From Candidatus Woesearchaeota archaeon (lineage in GTDB: Archaea > Nanobdellota > Nanobdellia > SCGC-AAA011-G17 > UBA489), in the NCBI GenBank assembly GCA_030679025.1, contig JAUXTV010000198.1, positions 1 to 10,779 on the forward strand: 10,779 bases of DNA, read 5' to 3'. The translations under genes were made by a program, and so were the position numbers. Under the pieces are notes generated by a model. The model saw only the letters and a program-made list of their open reading frames with translations, searched no databases and was not told the origin of the DNA. This document shows, piece after piece, positions 1-4,781 of the stretch (the stretch's first letter is position 1; the number at the start of each line of letters is the position of its first letter).

Positions 1-684
1 AATAAACTCAAAAAGAATTTCGATGTTATTGATTTAAATCTCGGTTGTCCCTCAAAGAAAATAGTTGCTCAAGGATATGGGTCAGCTTTGTTAAAAGAAA
101 AAGACAAAGTCAAAGAAATTATAGAAGCATTAGTCAATGGAGTCAATAAACCTGTCACAGTTAAAATGCGTTCTGGCTTTCAAAAAGTAGAAGCTTTAGC
201 ATTAGTAAAAGTAGTTGAAAAAGCAGGCGCTTGTGCTTTAACTATCCACGCACGCACGCAAGAACAGCAATACTCAGGAAAAGCAGATTGGAATCTCATC
301 AAGCAAGTCAAGCAAGCAGTCAGTATTCCTGTCATTGGTAATGGTGATGTCGATAGCCCACAAAAAGCACTCCAATTATTGGAAGAAACTAAATGTGATT
401 ATATTATGATCGGCCGTGCTGCGCAACACAACCCTATGATTTTCAAGAATATTCTGCAGTATGAAAAAACTAATGAAATTCTAGAGCAAACAGCACAGGA
501 AAAATTAGATCTCTGTTTTGAGTATGCACAACTAGATACAGAAGGCTCTTTTGTCCGCTTGAAACAGATTTGTCAATATTTCACAAAAGGCATTACTAAC
601 GGCGCTAGACTGCGAGAAAAGCTCAATACAGCAAGGTCAAAAGAAGACATTCTGAACATCTTAAAAGTAACTACTTCTAAGTAA
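1..684 (+). CDS. tRNA-dihydrouridine synthase (Dus), 5' truncated by the window edge
   Basis: This FMN enzyme reduces uridine to dihydrouridine in the tRNA D-loop region. The frame is open from base 1, so the start lies upstream; 227 residues are visible. By comparison with Thermus Dus, whose catalytic Cys is residue 93, about 75-80 N-terminal residues are missing. Visible motifs in order: the catalytic-Cys motif NLGCPS (Cys at visible residue 16), TVKMR (Lys 55), the IHART flavin/substrate segment (His 83), and the phosphate-binding loops GNGDV (113-117) and IGRAA (137-141) of the TIM barrel. A C-terminal helical tail follows, with the SFVRLKQ and ARLREKL segments typical of the tRNA-binding domain. 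A TTG at base 88 is internal and is not the start, because the Cys motif lies upstream of it. Which uridine it modifies cannot be told. Family assignment is secure. Confidence 0.95.
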   Translation, partial: NKLKKNFDVIDLNLGCPSKKIVAQGYGSALLKEKDKVKEIIEALVNGVNKPVTVKMRSGFQKVEALALVKVVEKAGACALTIHARTQEQQYSGKADWNLIKQVKQAVSIPVIGNGDVDSPQKALQLLEETKCDYIMIGRAAQHNPMIFKNILQYEKTNEILEQTAQEKLDLCFEYAQLDTEGSFVRLKQICQYFTKGITNGARLREKLNTARSKEDILNILKVTTSK

Positions 685-699
685 CTACTAATAGAAAGA

Positions 700-708
700 T
701 TTATAAAT
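700..708 (+). promoter_or_regulatory. Archaeal TATA box for the nucleotidyltransferase operon
   Basis: The sequence tttataaat is preceded by the purine-rich stretch agaaag, which would serve as BRE. Archaeal initiation about 25 bases downstream puts the transcript start near 730. That leaves a leader of roughly 17 bases carrying the ribosome binding site aaggag (735-740), six bases before the ATG at 747. Inferred from sequence and spacing only. Confidence 0.65.
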
Positions 709-746
709 AAGAAATATCTAATAATACAATCAATAAGGAGTAAACA

Positions 747-1247
747 ATGACAATAACAAACTTAGACGAAAGCAAGATTAGAGCAACAGATTTAGGTTTA
801 CTTTTCGCTGTAGAAAGATTACTAGGACAATATGGTGTAGATGCAGAAATAGTAGGTTCTGTAGTAGAAGTTGATGATAGAAGTAAATACCGTGATATAG
901 ATCTCAAAGTTGCTTATAGTAATACCAATCCTCGATCTGAAGCATTATGTCAGCTTGTAAGAGCAGCAAATCCAACTCCCGATGAATCTCCAGAAGTCAC
1001 AAGAGACACAAGAAGAATAACTAAAATGCTCGGTACAACTGTAATTTCTAGTCTAGAAAATCTAAGATATATAAATACTTTTGTTGAGCGATTATTCACA
1101 ATTCAAAAAGGAAAAACAACAATTGATCTTTGTTTTGAAGGATTGTCTTTGCCTGATAACCTAAAACAAGATGCTCCTCTACAAAGAGATGTTCTTAATT
1201 TATATCAGAGCGATCAGCCATCAAGCTTTAAAGTTACAATATATTAA
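747..1247 (+). CDS. Nucleotidyltransferase-fold protein (Pol beta / MNT-like)
   Basis: A 166-residue soluble protein with the nucleotidyltransferase signature: Gly37-Ser38, eleven residues, then Asp50-Ile-Asp52 in the strand RDIDLKV. A plausible third metal-binding carboxylate is Asp127 in TTIDLCF. Members of this fold transfer nucleotides to proteins, RNA or small molecules, and the short ones (MNT) are often one half of two-gene toxin-antitoxin modules. The length exceeds a minimal MNT domain (about 100 residues); residues 60-105 form an extra, probably helical, segment. The ATG is well supported by aaggag six bases upstream. It is the first gene of a two-gene unit, 16 bases ahead of an unknown partner. 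Nine of its twelve arginines use AGA. The fold is fairly sure; substrate and role are unknown. Confidence 0.72.
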   Translation: MTITNLDESKIRATDLGLLFAVERLLGQYGVDAEIVGSVVEVDDRSKYRDIDLKVAYSNTNPRSEALCQLVRAANPTPDESPEVTRDTRRITKMLGTTVISSLENLRYINTFVERLFTIQKGKTTIDLCFEGLSLPDNLKQDAPLQRDVLNLYQSDQPSSFKVTIY

Positions 1248-1263
1248 TAATTTATACAATAAA

Positions 1264-1788
1264 ATGACAAAAGACTACACACACATCGGTGAAATGCGTC
1301 CAGTAACTGCTTTAAGAGTAGGTAGTATTCTCCCTTTTGCTGAAGGATCTACAAATTTTAGAGGACAAGAAGTGCTGTATACTTTATTCTTACCTCGTCT
1401 AGATGAACCTACTATAGAAGATCTAACAGAAATACAAGCAGGTTTAGCATTAGCAGAAAGAAATTTAGTCTTAGCAACAATACCAGAACAAGATCCATCT
1501 ATAAGTCAAGCAACAATGTTAAGAGCAGTTAGAGGCTATAGAAAACATCAAGTGTCTAGAGACTTATGGGGTCCAGGAAAACATATGCCTGCGTTCAGAG
1601 CAGCACTTACACAATTTTATGGTCGACAAAGCACAGTCGTTGTCCCAGGATATGCATTGAGAACAAGTCAAACACAAGATGATAGATTCGTAACAGCTGT
1701 AGAACCAATTGCAAAACAAGATCAAACAGTATTCACAGCTTTGTTAAGACAGCAAGGTCTACAAGGCAAAGTTATGTTTTGGCAATAA
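1264..1788 (+). CDS. Hypothetical protein, partner of the nucleotidyltransferase
   Basis: An unrecognised 174-residue soluble protein with no signal peptide or membrane segment. The frame stays open upstream to an ATG at 1171, but that would overlap the preceding gene by 77 bases and add a low-quality N-terminus, so the ATG at 1264 is preferred. No clear ribosome binding site precedes it; translation may be coupled to the upstream stop 16 bases away. The middle (residues 50-100) looks helical and contains R90-GYRK-H95, which formally fits the R-X4-6-H motif of HEPN ribonucleases. The ends look strand-rich (VLYTLFLP, STVVVPGYALRT), which does not fit an all-helical HEPN domain. Eleven of fourteen arginines use AGA, as in its neighbour. 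Co-transcription suggests a joint function; none can be assigned. Confidence 0.7.
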   Translation: MTKDYTHIGEMRPVTALRVGSILPFAEGSTNFRGQEVLYTLFLPRLDEPTIEDLTEIQAGLALAERNLVLATIPEQDPSISQATMLRAVRGYRKHQVSRDLWGPGKHMPAFRAALTQFYGRQSTVVVPGYALRTSQTQDDRFVTAVEPIAKQDQTVFTALLRQQGLQGKVMFWQ

Positions 1789-1789
1789 A

Positions 1790-2641
1790 TTATCTTCTTT
1801 TAAATTCTAATTTCTTAATAGTATTGCCTTCTACTTCTAACCACACATTCACATTCGAGCCAAAGCCAGCGTTAATTGCAGTAGTCTTGTCCATCTGATG
1901 AGAAGTAAAATGCTCGTGCATATGTGCCCCAACACAAACAAGAGGTTGATGTTTGTCAATCATTTCTCGTGCTAACAAAGAGCCAAAATGAAGTCCATAT
2001 CTCGGAGATCGGGTATCTAAGATCATGTCTATAGGTGTATTAAAAGGAACATTGTGCGATAAAAATATCACAGGCTTAGTTGCTTTTCGAAAGAGATTAT
2101 CTACTTGTTTATGCAGGAGATCATATTTCTTTTTCTTGTGTGTTAATTGTGCTTTCGTAAAGCGTGCTAATTCTTCTTTGTGCTGTGGATATTCAGGTCC
2201 AGAAGTAATACCATGACCTATCAATTGAAATTTGCCTATGTCTAAAAAGCGTAAGTGCATGTCATGAATATTGTTTAATCCTTTGATCAAAAATTTCCAG
2301 TGGTCTTTTCGAAGATAATCAAACTTGCTTTCAGGATCTTTTGTCCAATCCCAGTTGCCAGGCAGAACATAGACAGGAACACCAAGAGTGTTGAGATATT
2401 CTAAGATTTTTCTTCCATCTGCTCGTGACTTGTCAATCATTGCTTGTGCTTTTCTTCTGCTAATTAATTCCCACCACATGACTTTGGATTTTGGATCTTT
2501 CAGTCTCAGTTGCAACGCTTGAAACATGACAGTGCGTAAGGCATCAGAACAGAAATCACCAGGTGCTATAATTGCATCAAACTCTTTAAAGTAAATCTTA
2601 GGTCTATTGCCGTGCAAGTCACCAATAATGAGGAATTTCAT
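1790..2641 (-). CDS. Calcineurin-like metallophosphoesterase
   Basis: A 283-residue dinuclear-metal phosphoesterase, probably cytoplasmic since no signal or membrane segment is seen. The five family motifs appear in order: GDLHGN (Asp8, His10), APGDF (Asp29), GNWDW (Asn96, with Asp98), LSHN (His196) and GAHMHE (His240, His242). All metal ligands are present, so it should be active on phosphomonoesters or phosphodiesters; the substrate is not readable. About 65 residues separate motifs II and III, and a lysine-rich helical stretch (about 155-188) precedes motif IV. These look like inserted elements that could shape specificity or contact nucleic acid (inference). It ends one base from the stop codon of the opposing gene. 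It has its own TATA box upstream and no obvious ribosome binding site. Confidence 0.92.
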   Translation of the reverse strand: MKFLIIGDLHGNRPKIYFKEFDAIIAPGDFCSDALRTVMFQALQLRLKDPKSKVMWWELISRRKAQAMIDKSRADGRKILEYLNTLGVPVYVLPGNWDWTKDPESKFDYLRKDHWKFLIKGLNNIHDMHLRFLDIGKFQLIGHGITSGPEYPQHKEELARFTKAQLTHKKKKYDLLHKQVDNLFRKATKPVIFLSHNVPFNTPIDMILDTRSPRYGLHFGSLLAREMIDKHQPLVCVGAHMHEHFTSHQMDKTTAINAGFGSNVNVWLEVEGNTIKKLEFKRR

Positions 2642-2682
2642 AGTATATGATGGGAAGTAGGTGTTATAAGGGTATCGTACAG

Positions 2683-2691
2683 TTTATAAAT
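2683..2691 (-). promoter_or_regulatory. TATA box for the metallophosphoesterase
   Basis: On the minus strand this reads atttataaa. It lies about 45 bases before the ATG at 2641, so initiation near 2661 would give a leader of about 20 bases. That leader (ctacttcccatcatatacta) contains no Shine-Dalgarno match. The element is nearly symmetric (tttataaat on the plus strand), but no plus-strand gene starts downstream, so it is assigned to the minus strand. Confidence 0.55.
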
Positions 2692-2733
2692 ATTTAGACG
2701 AGTAGAAAATATGTCTAATACCAATATTGATGG

Positions 2734-3180
2734 TTAATAATCGCCTTGAGAATATCCCCTTAGATCTATGGCAGATCCAGAAGTCAATCCCAAACGTTTA
2801 GCTTCTTCATAGAAAGCTTCTAATGGAGGACCCATAAAAGTATCATAGGGAATTTGAGCATAACCCCTATCAGCAAGAAAAACTACAAGGCTTCCATGTC
2901 TGTATTTTAGTGCTTCATAAGTTCCATAATGCAGGAATACAACAGGGTGTTGTTGCCATTGTCCTTTAGTAGTTTGTACCAAAAGTTGTTCAGGAACTAT
3001 AATATGTGGTTTTCCTTGAGGTGGAATATTTTCACATTTTTCAGGTCTTGGAAGTTGCACAGTTGTAAGACTTTTTCTATAAAGTGCTTGGCACCAATTA
3101 TTCTGTTCAAAATTAGGACCTAGAAATTGAGTGAATTCCTGCATTTGTAATTCTAGTGTTACTTCAAGTGTCTCAGTCAT
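2734..3180 (-). CDS. Hypothetical protein of unknown family
   Basis: A 148-residue soluble protein I do not recognise. It has no signal peptide, membrane segment or known catalytic motif. The N-terminal 25 residues are acidic and probably helical. There are two cysteines (Cys30, Cys49) and a proline-rich middle (residues 44-64). A strand-rich segment follows (HPVVFLHYGTYEALKYRHGSLVVFLA, about 78-103, given here only for position). The C-terminus is glycine- and aromatic-rich, ending in RGYSQGDY. The ORF has a plausible archaeal TATA element at the distance expected for a leaderless transcript, which supports a real gene. It is transcribed divergently from the toxin-antitoxin pair and could share the 153-base control region. 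Confidence 0.6.
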   Translation of the reverse strand: MTETLEVTLELQMQEFTQFLGPNFEQNNWCQALYRKSLTTVQLPRPEKCENIPPQGKPHIIVPEQLLVQTTKGQWQQHPVVFLHYGTYEALKYRHGSLVVFLADRGYAQIPYDTFMGPPLEAFYEEAKRLGLTSGSAIDLRGYSQGDY

Positions 3181-3203
3181 AGTCTGTAACTTTGTTTGTT
3201 AGT

Positions 3204-3211
3204 ATTTAATA
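3204..3211 (-). promoter_or_regulatory. TATA-like element for the orphan gene; predicts a leaderless mRNA
   Basis: On the minus strand this reads tattaaat. Its centre is about 27 bases from the ATG whose first base is 3180, so initiation would fall on or next to the start codon. There is no ribosome binding site between the element and the ATG, which agrees with a leaderless transcript. Confidence 0.45.
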
Positions 3212-3282
3212 ATTATGTTTCTTCTTATTTACAAGAGAGATTTCTCTATGTTGAGTTTATCCTGTCTAGAAAAAGAGAAAGC

Positions 3283-3290
3283 TTTAAATA
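3283..3290 (+). promoter_or_regulatory. TATA box of the toxin-antitoxin operon
   Basis: The sequence tttaaata follows a purine-rich BRE-like stretch (agaaagc, 3276-3282). Initiation about 25 bases on, near 3312, would leave a leader of about 20 bases that contains the strong ribosome binding site at 3318-3325. Confidence 0.6.
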
Positions 3291-3311
3291 TGATAATCAT
3301 ACTAATATGAT
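3289..3311 (+). promoter_or_regulatory. Candidate autoregulatory operator: three alternating half-sites
   Basis: The half-site tatgat (3289-3294) is followed after one base by its reverse complement atcata (3296-3301), then after ctaa by tatgat again (3306-3311). This gives two perfect palindromes sharing the central arm, placed between the TATA box and the predicted transcript start. AbrB-type antitoxins commonly repress their own operons by binding such repeats; occupancy here would block initiation. The region is AT-rich, so some symmetry is expected by chance. Confidence 0.5.
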
Positions 3312-3317
3312 ATACCG

Positions 3318-3325
3318 AAGGAGGT
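3318..3325 (+). promoter_or_regulatory. Strong Shine-Dalgarno site of the antitoxin, decides its start
   Basis: The sequence aaggaggt is the strongest ribosome binding site in the window. It sits only two bases before an ATG at 3328 but eight bases before the in-frame ATG at 3334, so the second ATG has the normal spacing. Confidence 0.75.
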
Positions 3326-3333
3326 AAATGATC

Positions 3334-3582
3334 ATGAACGTCGAATTAACAACAATTGGAGAGCGCGGACAAGTAGTTATCCCGCAGGAAATAAGGGAAA
3401 AAATGCCGGCACCAAAAGGTACGCTGTTTAGTATAATGTTAGTAGACAAAGATATTATTGTGATGAAACGAGTAGATAAACAACAACTTATTGGAGAGTT
3501 TAAAACATTGCGAGATGCAATCAAGAAAAAGTTTACTGAGGAAGAGATTGTTGCAGAAGTCAAAAGAACACGTAAAGAATAA
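3334..3582 (+). CDS. AbrB/MazE/SpoVT-type antitoxin, DNA-binding
   Basis: An 82-residue protein whose N-terminal half (about residues 1-48) is a swapped-hairpin AbrB domain: a strand with TTIGERGQVVIPQEIREKM-like sequence, then a Pro-Lys-Gly turn and the strands LFSIMLV and DIIVMKRV. Such domains dimerise and bind operator DNA. The charged helical C-terminal tail (about 50-82) is where antitoxins of this class grip their toxin. The start at 3334 is chosen over 3328 because of Shine-Dalgarno spacing; the difference is two residues. The 3' end overlaps the PIN toxin gene in another frame, which favours coupled translation. It probably represses its own operon through the half-sites at 3289-3311. 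Pairing with a COG1569-type PIN protein is an inference from context and overlap. Confidence 0.88.
   Translation: MNVELTTIGERGQVVIPQEIREKMPAPKGTLFSIMLVDKDIIVMKRVDKQQLIGEFKTLRDAIKKKFTEEEIVAEVKRTRKE
3538..3541 (+). promoter_or_regulatory. Possible ribosome binding site for the PIN toxin, inside the antitoxin gene
   Basis: The sequence gagg lies six bases before a TTG at 3548 and nine before another at 3551, both in the PIN frame. It favours a TTG start over the only upstream ATG (3515), which has no such site at proper distance. Confidence 0.4.
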
Positions 3583-3994
3583 AATTATTCTAGATACGAG
3601 TTGTCTTGTAGCGGCATTATTGGCAGATAAAGGAATAGCTGCAAGAGTCTTTGCGTTAGTAGTGGAAGGAGAAATATATAACTTTTATACAGGAGAAATC
3701 CAGGAAGAACTACAAGAGGTTTTGGCAAGACCTAAATTTGAACTTGAAAAGGAGAAACAAGAGCAATTTATACATATATTCCAAGAAGTTTCTTTTTTTA
3801 TTCAACAGAATACATCCCATCTAATAACACAGTGTCGTGATCCTAAGGATGACAAATTTTTATCTTTAGCAAACCAGATTGATGCAGATTTTATCATTAC
3901 TCTTGATAAAGATTTACTTATTCTGAGAAATATAAAGAGAACGAGAATAATAATGCCTGCAGAATTTCTTACAATAATAGAAAAAGATAAATAG
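3548..3994 (+). CDS. PIN-domain toxin ribonuclease (COG1569 / TIGR00305 type)
   Basis: A predicted Mg-dependent RNase toxin neutralised by the AbrB-type protein encoded just upstream. With a TTG start at 3548 it has 148 residues. The acidic PIN residues are all present: Asp16 in IILDTS, Glu54 in the EELQEVL helix, Asp98 and Asp101/102 in RDPKDDKFLSLA, and Asp120 and Asp122 in TLDKDLL. The RDPKDD...DADFIITLDKDL layout followed by a MPAEFL tail is characteristic of the COG1569 subgroup. Start choice: the codon right before the first strand is GTA, so there is no ATG at the usual place. The options are ATG 3515 (159 residues, no ribosome binding site) or TTG 3548/3551 with gagg upstream. Either overlaps the antitoxin gene (by 35 or 68 bases). 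The active site appears intact. Confidence 0.88.
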   Translation: MLQKSKEHVKNKIILDTSCLVAALLADKGIAARVFALVVEGEIYNFYTGEIQEELQEVLARPKFELEKEKQEQFIHIFQEVSFFIQQNTSHLITQCRDPKDDKFLSLANQIDADFIITLDKDLLILRNIKRTRIIMPAEFLTIIEKDK

Positions 3995-3999
3995 AAGAC

Positions 4000-4007
4000 T
4001 TTAAAAA
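4000..4007 (+). promoter_or_regulatory. TATA box for RNase HII
   Basis: The sequence tttaaaaa lies just after the PIN stop codon, with atagaagac upstream. Initiation near 4029 would give a leader of about 20 bases containing ggtgg (4042-4046) before the ATG at 4050. So rnhB can be transcribed independently of the toxin-antitoxin pair, although read-through is not excluded. Confidence 0.5.
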
Positions 4008-4049
4008 ATAGGGAAGTAAGAATTAGTAGAGCACCTAACTTGGTGGAAA

Positions 4050-4715
4050 ATGACTGAAACAGGAAAGAAACTCATTGCAGGGATTGATGAAGCGCGACGA
4101 GGCCCAGTTATTGGCCCATTAGTTATAGCAGGAGTTATGATGGATGAAAAAGACTTACCAAAGTTAGATAAGCTTGGTGTCAAAGATTCAAAGCTCCTTA
4201 CTCCTAAACAAAGAGAAACACTCTTCCCTAAAATTCAACAAATTAGCAAATATAAAATTATTGTCATCGAACCGCAAGAAATTGATGACGCTGTCTTGTC
4301 AGAAGAATTAAATCTGAATTGGCTCGAAGCATTAAAGGCTGTAGAAATTATCAAATCATTAAAACCAAATAAAACAATTATTGATTGTCCTAGTACAAAT
4401 ATTGCAAAATATACAAACTATATCAAAGAGAAATTAGGCATGGATGAAATAAAGATTATTTGTGAACATAAAGCAGATCTCAATCACAAAATAGTTGGAG
4501 CAGCGTCTATCTTAGCAAAAGTTACAGGGGATAGAATTATCGAAGAGATCAAGAAAAAATATGGAAATGTAGGCACCGGCTACCCTTCAGATCCGACGAC
4601 ACAGAAATTCCTCAAGGAAAATTGGGATAAACACCCGGAAATTTTTAGAAAATCCTGGATTTCTTGGCAAAATCATAAAAATGGAAAAGATCAGAAAAAA
4701 TTAGGCGAATTTTAA
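4050..4715 (+). CDS. rnhB: Ribonuclease HII, archaeal type
   Basis: This enzyme cuts RNA in RNA/DNA hybrids and starts removal of single ribonucleotides from DNA. It has 221 residues, normal for archaea. The four catalytic carboxylates are visible: Asp13-Glu14, Asp112 (TIIDCPS) and Asp143 (CEHKADLNH), as is the ribonucleotide-sensing Tyr178 in GYPSDPTT. Two departures from consensus stand out. The usual GIDEAGRGP is GIDEARRGP here, so the first Gly of the GRG motif is Arg16. The usual AKVTRDR is AKVTGDR, with Gly160. The last residues, QKKLGEF (215-221), resemble a PCNA-interacting peptide, which is known at the C-terminus of archaeal RNase HII. ATG 4050 follows ggtgg. The gene lies 66 bases before smc, which has its own promoter. 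Confidence 0.95.
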   Translation: MTETGKKLIAGIDEARRGPVIGPLVIAGVMMDEKDLPKLDKLGVKDSKLLTPKQRETLFPKIQQISKYKIIVIEPQEIDDAVLSEELNLNWLEALKAVEIIKSLKPNKTIIDCPSTNIAKYTNYIKEKLGMDEIKIICEHKADLNHKIVGAASILAKVTGDRIIEEIKKKYGNVGTGYPSDPTTQKFLKENWDKHPEIFRKSWISWQNHKNGKDQKKLGEF

Positions 4716-4748
4716 CAGAGTTTTCGTCCCCAGCAGTGAACAAAAACG

Positions 4749-4756
4749 TTTATAAA
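4749..4756 (+). promoter_or_regulatory. TATA box for smc, predicting a leaderless or near-leaderless mRNA
   Basis: The sequence tttataaa has its centre about 29 bases before the ATG at 4782, so initiation would fall within a few bases of the start codon. A gaaggt stretch (4774-4779) lies only two bases before the ATG. It is either too close to act as a ribosome binding site or used only on read-through transcripts from rnhB. Confidence 0.6.
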
Positions 4757-4781
4757 GAAAAAAAGTGGCAAAAGAAGGTAA

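Noticed and set aside
1171..1263. Upstream extension of the 174-residue protein to ATG 1171
   Set aside because: It would overlap the nucleotidyltransferase gene by 77 bases, and the added sequence is just its other reading frame.
1355..1788. Calling the 174-residue partner a HEPN toxin on the basis of R90-X4-H95
   Set aside because: The motif is short and common by chance, and the surrounding sequence looks partly strand-rich; kept only as a question in the findings.
3234..3247. Small inverted repeat agaga-gatt-tctct between the divergent genes
   Set aside because: Five pairs in AT-rich DNA, not positioned relative to either TATA box in a telling way; chance is likely.
4032..4045. cacc...ggtg hairpin that would hide the rnhB ribosome binding site
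   Set aside because: Only four base pairs with no extension; too weak to claim translational control.
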